Assembly: GCF_024713975.1 (NCBI RefSeq)
Contig: NC_091112.1
Location: 7,062,501-7,126,500, forward strand
Direction of reading: 5' to 3'
Origin: Paralichthys olivaceus
Lineage: Eukaryota; Chordata; Actinopteri; Pleuronectiformes; Paralichthyidae
Length of the DNA: 64,000 nucleotides
Shown here: positions 36,225 to 49,400 of the stretch, piece by piece
Layout: the number at the start of each line of letters is the position of its first letter
Numbering within the stretch: position 1 is the stretch's first letter
The notes under the pieces: model-generated
Seen by the model: only the letters and a program-made list of their open reading frames with translations
What the model was told of the DNA's origin: nothing
The model's database searches: none
Position numbers and translations under genes: made by a program

Positions 36225-36556
36225 TTCTGCTTTAGCTCAGAGCACTGAACAGAGCTGAGCTCCCCCATCTCTTTGGATATCAGCAATTTAAGTGTATTTA
36301 TAATTGAATATCCACGGCTGACTCCAGAGTAAAGCTTGGGCCGTGTTTCTCCAGCCAACATTATGAATCATCTAAATTTCTGCAGTTCCACTTAATTTAA
36401 CTTCCGAGGACAGAAGCCTACTTTTACTTTTCATGTCACAGTTTGTCATGACCTTATCTCGTCTATTTCTGTGTGAAACAATCTTTTGCTCTAAAACAGT
36501 TTTGCACTAGATAAAAAATGTCATTGATGATGCATATTTCTCTTTTTATTTCTCAG
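33691..36556. other. Intergenic region between cfap20 and gpr20
   Basis: I see no coding exon. A (GT)n tract lies at 36170-36223. CACCAG followed by GTATGT near 35270-35280 could be the donor of a noncoding gpr20 first exon, because an acceptor (TTTCTCAG) stands at 36549-36556. This is plausible but unproven. Confidence 0.45.
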
Positions 36557-36587
36557 AACCACAACATTCATCCATCCTCTTTAACCA

Positions 36588-38517
36588 ATGGACAGTCCTC
36601 CTGACAACATCAGCTCCAGCGAGCCCCTCCTGACTCCAGACCTGACTAACTGCAGTGCCTGGAAGCAGCAGTGGGGGGCGCCACACTTGCACAGGCTAGC
36701 CCACCTGGATGTGCAGCTGTACCGAGACTTCTACGCCCTGTGGGTCGCTCTTATGGTGAGATACAACAACACCACAATGTTTCTGCAGAAACCTTTTTGG
36801 AAAATGATTAGGATTGGTTTTGGAGTTTCATGTCAAATATCAAAATATTGCTTGTCTACAAAAAACAGTTTAGTCCTTCTAGAGTACTTAAATATTTTTT
36901 AAGTTGTCACAAATATTATATTTATTCAGCCATTTTTCAGTAGTTACTCAGGAAAATAAGAAAGATTAAAATACACAGAGCGCGTAGTTTTAATAATAGT
37001 AATATAATATAATATTAAACTCTATCTAAATTGCACCTTATTTCAAAACACAGTTACAAGGTGCTTTACCATTTAAAAAACTGAGAGTCCATCCCTCTGC
37101 TGCAGGTGTGTAACTGTCTCATGCTGGTGGTCGGTGTTGTGCTCAACTCTTTGGCTCTCTACGTCTTCTGCGGGGTCTCAACCCACTCCTCCGCCTCTGT
37201 GGTTTACACCATGAACTTGGCTGTAGCCGACCTGCTGGTGGCGCTGTCACTGCCCGCTCGCATAGCCCTGTATCACAGCGGAGGGAGCTGCGTGGCTTGC
37301 TCCTACGTCCACACCTTCAGCTACTTTGTCAACATGTACTGCAGCATCCTGTTCCTGACCAGGTGGGTGGGTCACGACATTACTCAGCGTTTAAAACATT
37401 TGTACCTTCTTCTTTTCCCTATGACTGCACTCCCTTCGTTTTCTCAGCATCTGTATAGATCGATACCTCGCTGTCGTCCACGCGTCCGGCACCCTCCATC
37501 GATGGAGGACCGCAGGGGCAGCCAGGTGTGTCAGCGCCGCAGTGTGGCTCATAGCAGTGGTGGTCACCTACTCTTTTCAGGTGATGACAAGCACAACACA
37601 CTGAAGCTGCTACCAGACATGCACTGAACTCCTTAAAAGCTCCTGACCCCCCCCCCCCCCCAAAAAAACTAACAAATATCTCCTGCAACACCCCTCCTCT
37701 GAACGCTCCGGAGTATCTGAGCAAAGAACCTCCGGCTGCATTATTCAGGTGTGAAAGGGACCCCTGGAGGAGTCCGGACACAATTCTGTTGACGTTCTCC
37801 TGTGGTCATGTCTGAAAGCAGATAGGGATAAAATGTTTTAAATATATGCATATACAGGGTCGGCCAACAAGAAAAGCCGAAGAAACACTTTTAAACTTAA
37901 TACCTGGTCATCTCTCCTCCTCTCTCCAGACCACAGCGTTGGGGTTCAGCTCCTCCTGCGTGCTCCTCCCCGCCCTCTTCTACCTCACCATCCTGGAGTT
38001 CGCCCTCCCCCTCCTGGCTGTGGTGGTCTTCACCCTGCGCGTCGCCTGTTTCCTCACCTCCAGCCACGGCCTGATGCCGCAGCAGAGCAGGGCGAGGAGG
38101 GCCCGTGCCGTCAGGCTTTTGGCTGCCGTCCTTGTGGTCTTCACCGTGTGCTTCACGCCCTTCCACGTGCGCCAGGTGCTGGTTTACTTCCGGGTCAAGG
38201 TCGGTGAGGAGTGGCTGGGCCAGGAGGCGGGGCACGTGCTGGCCTATCACATCACGGTGACCCTGAGCAGCCTCAACAGCTGCCTGGATCCAGTGGTTTA
38301 CTGCTTTGTGACGGACAGCTTCAAGAGAGTGTGGAGGACAAGGAGGAGGGGAGGGACGGAGTGGGAGGCTGGGCAGTCGAGTGGTGGCGGGGGAGAAGGG
38401 GAGAGGAACTCAGTGAATAAATGTTCAGGGGCGGTGCTGGCGATAGCTCACAGTGTGGCCACTCTCACCCTCACCAGCAGGCCCCTGTCTGCAGCCAGCG
38501 TGGACCAGTCTGCTTAG
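36588..38517 (+). CDS. gpr20: G protein-coupled receptor 20 (4 coding exons)
   Basis: Exons: 36588-36755 (probably starting at 36557 as UTR), 37106-37362, 37448-37580, 37930-38517; joined length 381 residues (human 358). It is an orphan class A receptor; human GPR20 couples constitutively to Gi. Seen: N-glycosylation sequons at Asn7 and Asn21, VVLNSLALYVFC in TM1, NLAVADLL in TM2 with Asp98, ILFLTSICIDRY with D146-R147-Y148 after TM3, CFTPFHVRQV in TM6 (260-269), and SLNSCLDPVVY in TM7 with DP instead of NP (306-310), as in human GPR20. The cytoplasmic tail is Arg- and Gly-rich. The start is the first ATG after the UTR acceptor. The human ORF is, to my knowledge, uninterrupted; here three introns cut it, one just before DRY. 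The neighbour slc45a4 is also its neighbour in human. Confidence 0.95.
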
Positions 38518-38760
38518 ACCAGACAGCCTCCCCCTGGATGAGTACAACATGAAACTACCCTCTTAAGTCTGGTTGGGGACCTCGGAACGGCTGATGTGGG
38601 GGCCCCCCAGTTCCCTTTTTTCCCTGTGGCCACAAAAGCTTCTTAAACGCCCCTGGTTATAGCAACAACTGAGGAGACTGCAGAAGTTTAGTAGCTCCCA
38701 GGTTTTGTCACATTTTATACATTATTTTTTTCTCTTTATGAAATAAAAGTGTTAAAACCA
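38518..38760 (+). terminator. gpr20 3' UTR with poly(A) signal
   Basis: AATAAA at 38742-38747 lies 225 bases after the stop, in an AT-rich context, and is the probable cleavage signal. Confidence 0.65.
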
Positions 38761-39639
38761 TAAGAATCATTTGGGAGATGAGCGATGACGTCAAGGTTCA
38801 AATATAGAATGGCATAAAGTCAGAGAGAGGAACAAACTTGAAGCAAAGCTCTCTTCAGACATATAAACACTTGACACAGTCTCTCCAGTCGTGCAGCCCT
38901 CTTTAATACCTCTGTTTATACACTCATGTCTGAGTGGAGGACTGGCGTCAGCGTCAGACAGAAAAGACAGCAGGGTGAGACTCAACACATTTTTCTGACA
39001 CATCAGTGAAAACAATGATGTGGCTCCTAAAACATGTGGTCATCAGGAACAATCTGTCAACAGGACGCACGTAAACTGCTTTCTACAGAGTCAAATGTTT
39101 TATTATGGCAAGCTAAAGAGAATATTGCTTGTTTAGCTTCTTAATCGTTTCTTCAATTTGTTGTTTTTCTTTGAGTTTATGTTTTTATATATAAAAACCC
39201 AGTTGTGTCTAAAACCTCTGTACAGACAAATCTTTTCTTTTCTCTTCATCATTGGATCAATCAACTGAAATGTGCATCAATCAACTGAAATGTGCATCAA
39301 TCTCTGAATAAAATCACTCAATCATCAGAGTGAGTTGGATTCACTCCAGCAGAGGTCAGTGTTTCACCACAGCAGCAGGAGCAGCTGTAATAAGCAAACC
39401 ACACGATAATCTCACCATTTAACGAGAAATCATAACATTTATCACTTCACAGTTTCAGCTATCGTCTCAAAATTGAATCTAAAATACAATTTAAAGTAAA
39501 AGTAAAGCTTTAACTGGTGGAGCTCATATCTCCAGTCCTCTAGTCCTCTTAAAGTCTTGCTTCCCCCCCCTCAGTCCTCTAAATATGCCTGATTTTTTTC
39601 ATCCAGAATGAATTATCCTCTTGAAAATTATCAAAATAT

Positions 39640-39845
39640 GTCCTACCTCACAATTAAGGCTGGATCTGTCCATTTGTTCATATCCACACCAAAATGTAAT
39701 GGGCTCTTTTTTGTTCCCTGTTCCATCCTTCTACCAAGTATCGTCGAAATCTGTTTTGCAGTTTTTCTTAAATGCTGCTCACAGACACACAAAAGGACAA
39801 CGGATGGGAACACAACCTCCTTTGATGGAGCTAATAATCTAAAAT
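39640..39845 (+). repeat. Dispersed repeat family A, copy 2
   Basis: Shares the layout of the other copies: a TCCATCCTTCTACCAAGTAT block, a CGAAATCTGTTTTGCAGTTT block, then an ACACAACCTCCTTTGATGGA end. The open frame through it (from 39608) is not a gene. Confidence 0.55.
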
Positions 39846-41115
39846 GCAGTGAATATATTAGAATGTCTCATTATGGACATGGTTTAGTTTTACTGGTGAT
39901 AAACCAGATAAGAGCTGTTCAGGTTAATTAATTTTAAGTGAAGTGTCACTGGCAGCAGGCGTCGAGTCATTAAATTGAGTGGCATCTCCCTTTAATCCCC
40001 CCAGAGTGCTAACAGGTCATTACAGTTCATTTGGCGTAATGCTATGGGCCTGTAAGGCCTGTGTTTCCTCCTCTAGTTTCTATGTATGGACAGAGAGCGG
40101 GGCTGTGAATCTGTGTGAGACAGGAATCTGATTCGGCAGGAACCTGTTTTTTCTCAATCACCATCTCTTCTCTCCACGGTCTGGCCACACAGCAGCATGG
40201 GAAGTCGGTCGTCTGCTCTCGGGATGCTGACTTAGGAGGTTTCGACTTGAGAAAACGGAGAAAACAGGTCCTGAAAGTGCAGAGCAGCAGGTTCTGTCAC
40301 CACAGACATGGAGACGTGTTGTTAACCTCTGAAGTGCTGATCCACTCACAGCTGACTGTTCATTTCCATTTCTTCTGTTGAGTTCTTTCTAAATGCTGCT
40401 TTTTCTTAAGAAAGGCAAACTGAAATGTTTTTGCAGGCATTCCCCATTACATATATGAATTCAAATTCATTAATACTTTTAGGGGAAGTTATTAGCACTT
40501 ACTTTATGTTGTAGTAAGGTTGAAAACAAATCTTCAACAATTTCTAACCTTCTGAATTCATGAATCTTTAGATATTACATTATATGCATGTTGTTTCTAA
40601 ATAGTTAAATGTTTGACCCAGTTTCGACCATAAATCTTGTCTGGTGATACCCAGATAATTAATGTAAATAATGTAGTGCACATTCTAAAATTGCTTTTCT
40701 GGTAACATATTCAATCTGTCTGAACTAAACCAAACAGAGAATTAATGTATAGAAATATATGTGAAGGTCATTATCATGATATGAATTTCCTACACACACT
40801 GTAGTAGTGATTTGTTCTCCAGCTGAGAACAGTCTGATGATGCAGACATAAAACGCTGTCCTCACTTTTACCACATGAAATGATTCAATAACAAAAGCAA
40901 GAAGTTTCTATTTCTTCTTTAGTCTTGTTTTCTTTTGTGGTGTGTTGCCATTGTGCTTTCATTTTTTATTTTCCTGATGATGAGATTGAAAAAGGTTCAA
41001 TAATGAAATGAGTCGTTCTTTTTTAACTTCTGAACAGATTTAAGAGGTGAGTTTCATACAGTGTTCATCCAGAGTCCTACATATGAAGGCTCAAGCATAT
41101 TTACAGAACACAGAG

Positions 41116-41146
<31 letters not shown>

Positions 41147-41406
41147 TATATACACAGTCTTTATATAGAAAACAAAACTACTAACAAAAATAATCATCTT
41201 TTTCATAGCAGCAAAAAAGAAGAAACTAAAAGAGAAATATGTATATTTACATCATTTTTTTTCAAATAACAAGGCATATTATATATATAGTACACTGCGC
41301 ATACTTGCTTTCCCATTCTTTAAGTATTTTTCTTGATTTAATCTCTGTGAAGATCCGAAATATTTAGGCATTTCTCCATTGTTAACACAGTTCACTGGAG
41401 GCAGAG

Positions 41407-41442
<36 letters not shown>

Positions 41443-41593
41443 CGACCAGGTCGGACTGACTGCGTGGCCGCTGTGCTGCTGCCACCGACAGCTGCTGGCT
41501 GGAAATAAGAAAACAGCGTCACATTCGTTCAGTGATCAGGACGGTGGAGCCAACATGGCTGCCACTGAAAAAAGTGCAAAGGCCAAACTCTTT

Positions 41594-41597
<4 letters not shown>

Positions 41598-41674
<77 letters not shown>
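41598..41674. repeat. (GT)n microsatellite, 77 bp
   Basis: Uninterrupted GT dinucleotides. If the slc45a4 3' UTR extends this far, the transcript would carry it as (AC)n. Confidence 0.95.
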
Positions 41675-41677
<3 letters not shown>

Positions 41678-43764
41678 ACCCTGCCTAAAGTTTAAAGAAC
41701 AGATACAAAAACAAAAAACACGTTTTCTAGTTGAGTTAAAACACCAGAACAGAGACGAACAGACTCATAAGTAAGCTCCGGTATTGCAGCCTTTGATTCC
41801 AGAGTTAAGTGTAAACCAGGTGATTGCAAAAAACAGAGAACAAGAACCAAAGTACAAACACCGAGATGACATTTTTACACACATCCTTGCTTTTTTCTTT
41901 GCGTGAGCAGCGGTGACACGACCGCTCACACGTGCAAACAAACACACATTTCTCCGTCCACTTCTGAACCCTCTCCTGTAACACTAAATAGAATAAGTTT
42001 TAATTTACTCTTTTGGAAACTATAATGGAAAGTGTCCTTTATAGATAGGAAAACTTAAAAATAAATATGTACAGTTATTTTTTTTTCTTTCTTATACAAC
42101 ACAATTCTACTGTTTTTGTTTTGTTTTTAACTTATGTGCAAGTTCTGTGCAACGTCAGACCCCCTCCGCTCGTCAAACATCAAAACTAAAAAAGGATTTC
42201 CGCTGAAATCAACTCACATTCACTGACTTTTTTTCAAAAATAAAGAGAAAAATTTAAGTCACCAGATGGAATCAAAAGGTAAGAACTCAATCTCCCAGCA
42301 GGCCGAGCGGCAGCCGCGCTGCCTGAACATTCCAGAGTCAACAGTAAGAAGGCTTGGGATATTAAGAGTAACACCCCCTCCAAGGAAAAAAAGAAAAAAG
42401 GAAAAATCAACTTTCCACTGCATTGGAACTGAAACGCTCAAGTTGCACTTCAAGTATTCACGGCTTGGAGTTTCTCGCTGACACTTTTAACAAGGAGCGT
42501 CACACACGTCTCGTCTGAAACTTCACTCATAAATGTGCAAAACTGTAAAAAAACACATGCTTGTTAAAAGTGTACTGACCCACACCAAGCACAATGCTTC
42601 AGCTAAAAGAGTACATGTTGGTCTTTTTTTTTTTTTTGAAACACATTTAAGTCCAAAAAAAGACACAAACATCCAGCCATGCATTGGAAAATACATCCCT
42701 GACCTATGAGGACAACAAGTAAAGAGATCGAGTGAGTTGTACAGAGTCGTACTTTGGTGTTCCACACATGCACTGTCGCTGTTGTTGCATGCAAACCTCC
42801 AAAACCCAAAGTCTGTTTTTTTATCTTCATGTTTGTCCACAAACTGAAGCTGTGTGTCCTTTTTTTGTTTGTTTTGTTTTAATACAGAATGTTTTATTGC
42901 CGTAGTGGTTCCAGAAGCTGTGAAAAACCCACAGCACCTGCACCTCCTCCTCTTTGACATCGTCCCAGAACTACAGCAAGAGCAGTGTCGACCTGGGAAG
43001 CAAATATATTCCTTCTCCTCTCCACTCTGCTCTGCTCTGGGACTGACTGAATGTACCTGAAATTATGGAAGGAATCTAGTTTGTTGTAAAAACTCTGTAA
43101 CAGCATCCACCCAGAAAAAAATAACAACAATCAATAAATTCTCTCCTAAAACCCCAAAACATCTGCACTAAAATCTGGTATACACACTCAAATAAAATAT
43201 GCTTTCATTGTTAAATGAACCCACAGCAATTTACATCTCGATTCCTTTGATTTGCATGTTTCAGCTGATTGAGCTGAAAGGAAAACTGACCCAGATCCAC
43301 GGCCTTTCACCCTGACAGATGCAGGAAAAACCCCTGCAACAAACAACCCTGCTCTGTCCGCAAAAAAACACGCTGTCCAACACCCGGCTGATTAACTACG
43401 GCCGATATTGCGACAAACCACCTGATTTGTCAGAAAACAAATAAAATCTTCTTTTCCCCTCCGAATGTCAAGCTTACTTTTACCCGTCCAGCATCGTCAG
43501 CGAATGAAACATTCCAAAGACAAAGGTCATTTAACCTCAAGGGTTTACACTCAACAATAATAAGTACAATTAAGAGATTATTGCATCATGTATCCCCTCG
43601 AATCAGTTTCACCGCTCTGCACTGATGTTAACAAGGTTGAAGTTAAACTCAACTCAGCAGTTTTACTTCCTCATCCATCATCACATCTCTGATTGCCCTC
43701 ATTAAACAGCACATGCAGACGATTTACTCTTTTTGAATTAGGGACGCAATGAAGAAAAAAAGGT

Positions 43765-43980
43765 TTTGAGAATAAAGTTGTGATATTACCAGAGTAAGTT
43801 CATAGATTACTTTTTTGGGGCATTGTTTTTGTAAAACTTGTTTTGTGTAATATTTTCATATTTTTGTAAAATTGTAATATTACGACTTTATTCTTGTAAA
43901 ATTAAATCTTTTCTCATATTGACTCAATCATCTTGGAATTACGCCTTATTTTCACAATATTACAACTTTATTCTGGAACT
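43765..43980. repeat. Fold-back repeat (AATAAAGT...TAATATTAC)
   Basis: GAGAATAAAGTTGTGATATT near 43768 is inverted as AATATTACGACTTTATTCTT near 43876, and another TACAACTTTATTCTGG copy follows at about 43962. AATAAAGTCGTAATATTACG blocks are frequent in fish genomes as palindromic clusters. It forms a hairpin on paper and has no gene. Confidence 0.6.
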
Positions 43981-44274
43981 CTTAGAATTGTTTCCCCTTC
44001 AATTGCCTCTAATACTGCTTAATGCAAAATGGATCAGAACCATCTTCAGTGAATTTAACTGTTTGGTTCAGGAAATAAATGTTTTTCATTCAGGGTAAAT
44101 TTTGTGTTTTTATGGAGGGAAATTTAGATTTTTCCATAAAGTGAAGTTTTTCATTTTGCTAAATGATTGGGTCTTCAGGGTCAATTAAAAAAAGGGAAAT
44201 CTGCCTCACTGGCTTATTCTGAATCAACGCAAAGTTAAGACAATTGAGATGATTTTCATTTTTCTAAAGTTTGA

Positions 44275-44560
44275 ACATTAAAAGTGTCTATAATAAATAT
44301 GAAGCTAATACCAGCAGTCTGATAGCTTAGCTGAGCATTAAGACTGGAAACAGGGGGAAACTGTTAGCCTGGCTCTGTCCAGAGACAAAAAAAAACTTGC
44401 CTACCAGCACCTCAAAAGCTTATTGATTAACATTCAATTAAATCTTTAGTTTATTCAACATGCACAAAAACACAAAGTGTTGGTAGTCAGACTTAATGAT
44501 CATTGGACAGAGCCAGCCAAATGAACCAGCCGCTGAATGTAGCTTGAACTGAACTAATAT
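44275..44560 (+). repeat. Percomorph interspersed repeat (GACTGGAAACAGGGGGAAAC core)
   Basis: Contains AAATATGAAGCTAATACCAG, TAGCTTAGCTGAGCATTAAG, ACTGGAAACAGGGGGAAACT and TAGCCTGGCTCTGTCC, a combination I recognise from many fish genomes. A head-end fragment (AAGGAATAGTTCAACATTTT) sits at about 46706-46725 in the last slc45a4 intron. Probably a non-autonomous element. Confidence 0.7.
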
Positions 44561-46497
44561 CTGGCCTGTTAAAATGAAACCAAGGATCCTATAGCAGAAC
44601 CACAATCCTCCATCCTCTCTCTCTTACATCACATGGGCCCCAGAAACCTGATGATTATTTGTATTCTTTGAAAGAACCAGGATCAGTTCTAATATGCTTG
44701 TGTCCCATTGCAAACACTGGTCATTACTGGTTGAGTCACTGGATCCACTGGAACAGAGGAGCGTCAGGAAACAAACAAATCCAACCCCCAAAAAGATCTC
44801 AGAGAGGATTGCAACCAAACGCTCTCTAACTAAACACTGCAACACTTTTATCGACAATGGCTCAGCTAATGTGCACTTCTTGACAAACATTGTGTTAAGA
44901 GCATTTTCTAAAAAGAATTAAGCAAAGTAAAAGGAGAGAGAAACTCTTCTCCTGTGCTGTTTGGTTGGTCTCTCCTCCGCTCCTCTAACATGCAGCATGT
45001 AGGTTAGTCTGATTATCCAAAATTAACAGAAGCATCATTGTTATTTTCTCTGAGTCCTCAAAAAATCATGAAAATAGAATTTTTGGATTGTAATGCCCCT
45101 GTTTGCTGCACAAATTGCATCTTTGCTCTTTCTTTCCTGGAATTTCACTCAATATACATCGGCACTCTTTTATTTTTGTTCCTAACTCTCAGTATTAACA
45201 GGCAACTTAACACAGAGCCATGCAAATATTGTCACCTTTGCCCCAGAGTGAAAGCTGAATTTAAGATGTAAGCCCCTCTGCCATGTGACGGAGGGCAAAA
45301 ACAGATCAGGCATTCAAAGTGGAGGCTCCAGATCAATAATTTCCCGGGTGAAACAGGCTTCGGGCTCTTAGTTTCAGAAATGCCACTTCCAAAAGTCTCC
45401 AGAGTCTTAAAGCTACTGTCGCTGAGCGCCCGCAAAACCGAGTGTGTTCATTTTGGTGACGCCAAGTCAGCACGCACACAGTCTCTTGTCGATCCACATC
45501 AGAAAGCAAAGATTCCATCGATCCGATTCCACAGCGAGGAAGAACAATATTTCTTTAAATGATTGCAGCTTCGAAGACTAATGTTCATCAACAGCGTTCA
45601 TTATTCAGGTGTTCATCTGATTCAGATGAAGAGGTGTGTATGTGCATGTGAGAGTGAGTATGAATGTGAATCCCCTGAAGTTTCCTGTCCAGGCGGCTGC
45701 TCAGTAGCAACTCCTAGAGGCCCTGAGAGACAGAGAAGACCTCTCCTAAAAGCAACACTATGCAACTACTTCACATTACGATACGACTTCAGAAAAATTT
45801 AGACGGAACTCTGATTTGTGAAAAAGGGTCAATGCTGCCTCTTTCATTCTCACTCGGCATCCTGAACGCCTCCTGTCACTGTATGTGACTTTGGTTTTTA
45901 CAATCTCAATCTCGCAGTTTAAATTGAATTTAAACTGGAAGCAAGTCTAATTAAATCTCTGATCAATGTCCAATATTCAACCAGAAAACTTTCCAGAAAC
46001 ACTTTGGAGCTTGTAACAGTGACAGCACGTCTTGTTGGGGAAGACGAGAGTCGTGAGGAATAAACACCTTTCTGCCATGTTTTAGCTCAGCAAGTGGGAT
46101 TAAGCCATTTTTGTCTGCTTTCCAGATGTATTCACCACTTGTGGCTGCAGAGGGCGCTGATGCTCAGTAAAAGTGACATAGTGTTGCTTTAAAACCATGA
46201 CCAGTGAATTACTCACTTCTGGGCGGTGTGAGGTTTGAGTGAATGGAATTTCGGAGACGGCTAAACAGCACTGGGACCAGAATGATTTTTTTTTTTAATT
46301 GGGTAAGTTGGTCTGGTATTACGCTGGTCCCACACCAGGTTGAGTGGTTTTCTACCCCCCCTTCTCTTCCATATGTCTGTAAACTCCAGCACAGCGAGGA
46401 TGGAGGGTAAATCCTTTGGGCGTTTCCAACAGCATTGATGATTAAAATAAAATTTTGTTGTGTCTGCAGCAAAGTCTCTGTCACTTAAGCCAGCCAA

Positions 46498-49400
46498 TCA
46501 CAGGGCAGACTCGTTTTCCGTGTGACAGGAAGTGGTGGTGGTCGTGGCCTTCCCCTCCTTATTGAGTTTCAGGAAGCTGGGTTTCTCTATCACCACGGCT
46601 ACGGCCGCGTTGCTGCTGTTGCGATTTTCCAGCGTCGTCAAGGCCCGTTTCTCTGAAGCTTTGGCCGATTCCCCCTCCCTGAGGATCACAGTTAAAATCA
46701 AGGAGTTAAAGGAATAGTTCAACATTTTAGGAAACAAGTAGCAGCTTATTTCTAAATAATAAATAAGTGTTTTTTTTCCTCACCCATTGTTAGGTGATGG
46801 GTAAATAACCAAAAAGCAAGCAGTGAAGAATCCAAGGAGGGAGCCCCCAGAGGCCACCAGGGGAATAACACGGACGCTGCCAACAGCTTCCACCACAGCA
46901 CCGAGACCAGAGGCCACCATGATCTGACTGATGTACACCTGCGAAAATCACATTAGGATCAAACGACAAACTTTTTAGCAAACACACAGAGTGCAGTGTG
47001 GAAAACATGCATATCGATAGATTTTATGAAGACACACCTGGCACGATAAGATAGCACAGTCAATGCCAAAGCCTCTCCGGGAGTTACCAGGACTGTGCTG
47101 GATGTACTGCAGGAGACAGGAAGATAAACCTCGTGAATGACACTTTAATATGAGTTAAAAATATTTGAAATACAGAATCACAGAAGGGTCCAACAGGAAC
47201 AGATCATTTTTCAGCAGGGGGTTAAGAAATAATAATATGGGTCATTGGTAATTATGTACAGGAGCAGGATGGCAAAAAAGGCCAATGGTTGTGTTTGGGA
47301 TAAAGACGGAACATGTTAAGACAATACTTCAATACTAACTTTAGATTTAGAACTTATTTACAACGCCAGCTATCAATCTATCCTTCATCCGTACCTCTTT
47401 CATTTCGTGATACTGTCCTAACAGAGCGTATGGACAGTAGGAGATACTCATGGAGATGATGCCCATGGTACTGATCATCACCATGGCGACATACACATTA
47501 GGGAAGATTGCCATGATAGCAGTTCCTGTGAAGAGAAAGAAAAAACTGATCAATCCCAAAGCTACTTATTAGCTGCTCACGTGTATAAAGTATCTATCAA
47601 AGTACTGTGGTTCTTACCTATGGAGAATCCTAGTGTCCCCAGGATGTAGATGATCTTAATGCTCAGGTCAAAGTTGTCAAGGTATTTCTGAAGGAGAGCT
47701 GGAAGAGAAGGATGAGTTGACAGTTTAGTCCAGATGTGTTATTCTTCCAGGGCAAGTGAAGACAGTTGACCACATGATGTCACAGTTGTGTTGTTACCTG
47801 AGCATGTGGCAGCAGTCATGGCGTATATAACGAGTCCCCAACATCCCATCTGAACTCCTTTGTGATAGTTTTCCAGCAAAGTAGAGTTGGCAGGAGCCTG
47901 AGAGAGAAAAACAGGGAAGGTCATCAAAATGTCATCATATCATTTCAGATTTTTCTCAGCAGACACAAAGGGAAGAGATAGAACTCCACCTACGATTGTA
48001 AAATTTACCTTTTTTTTATGAATTTCCGAAAACTATTCTAAAGTAGTAAACTGCATCTTCTTTTAGACACCAACATGTTAACAGATTCCTTTTGGATTAT
48101 AAGATGTTCATTATGATGAAATGATATGGTTTCTAACCAGCTTTCAAACACTTTCCATTCATCCAACTATTGATTATATGGTTAGTGTAATCTTCGGAAC
48201 TCATATATGCATATTATCTATTCCCGCCTGTGTGTTTAGCTGCTCGTGGTCTTACGGTGGGATCTCCATGGTAGATGACTTGGCCCATGAAGTCGGTGAA
48301 GAAGACGGCCTCGGCGATGATGGAGAACCAGGTGAGCAGGTGACAGGCGCAGAGTCGCAGCAGCTCCGGGGGCATCTTCAGCATGGAGAGCCACAGCAGT
48401 CGCACAGTGGTCTCAACCTGAAGGGGGAAAGGAGGGGAGAATTACTACACAAAATACTTCCAAAACTGCACTGCTTTCCTACCAGTACATCAGGAGTAGC
48501 AGCTTATCAATAGTGTCATAGTCTATCATTCGACTAAATCCATCTGTCCGCTCCTCACCTCGCCCTCTTCGCTCTCTGTGTCTCCACTGGAGGAGTTGGT
48601 ATTTCCGCTTCTGTGTCTGTTCCTCTGTCTGCTCCTCCTCCTGTGTCTGGCCTCCACCTCGTACAGGTCGTTCATGCTGCGAGACGGCTTGATGAGAAGA
48701 GCGGCGTTGGCGCGGCGGTAGCGGTAACGGTGGTTCCCTACCCGGCCGTAGTAGGAGAAGGTGCAGGAGGGCTGGCGGTAGAAGGTATGGCGGTGACGCG
48801 ATTGCCTCATGGGAGCTCCGGTACTGGCAGCTGAAATGAGAGACGGATTATGAATTATACAATTCACAATTTAAAATATTTTTTAAAATAAGATTTCATT
48901 AAGATACGAACCTTTGACCATTCCAGCGCGGTGGGCCTGCCCTTTAGAGCTCAGGCTGTTGGTGTTAAGTCTATCAGCATTAGTTACACTTGCTAACAGC
49001 CGCCCGTTTAGCGTCCGCTGCTCATTGAGCTGGTTGTTGAGCAGCGCCTCCTGTCCGTCGTCGTTCTCCATTTCTTGTAAGAAAGCAGAGAGGCGGGAAA
49101 TCCTGGGGCTGAGAGTGTTTGTTTGTTGGTTGTTGTTGTGGGGTCGGAGCAGGTCCTGGCTTCCTGCGCTGCTGCTGCGTCTGATGTTGGTAAACCGCAG
49201 AGGGGGAGTGCTGTGATTGGGGTTGAAGAAGGAGGAGGTTGTAGGTGGCGAGCCGTGATAGGGCGAGAGGCGGTCGGTGAAGATGGACGGCTCTATGTGG
49301 CACAAGAACAATGCATCATGGTCCAGGTGGTCGAGAGTGCTGTCAGCCATGGCGAGAACGCTGTCACTTTTACCTGAAGATAGAGAAGGAGAGGACTCAG

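Larger units (their letters stand above)
38761..46497. other. Intergenic region, probably including a long slc45a4 3' UTR
   Basis: gpr20 and slc45a4 converge here. I see no coding exon. Repeats: family A at 39640-39845; (TA)n at 41116-41153; (CA)n at 41411-41439; (GT)n at 41598-41674; a fold-back repeat at 43765-43980; a fish repeat at 44275-44560. slc45a4 genes often have long 3' UTRs, so much of 41000-46497 may be transcribed on the minus strand; TTTATT at 45168-45173 is one possible poly(A) signal. The exact end cannot be set. Confidence 0.5.

Noticed and set aside
37897..38250. 117-codon minus-strand frame over gpr20 exon 4
   Set aside because: It is the antisense shadow of a GC-rich receptor exon, with no domain.
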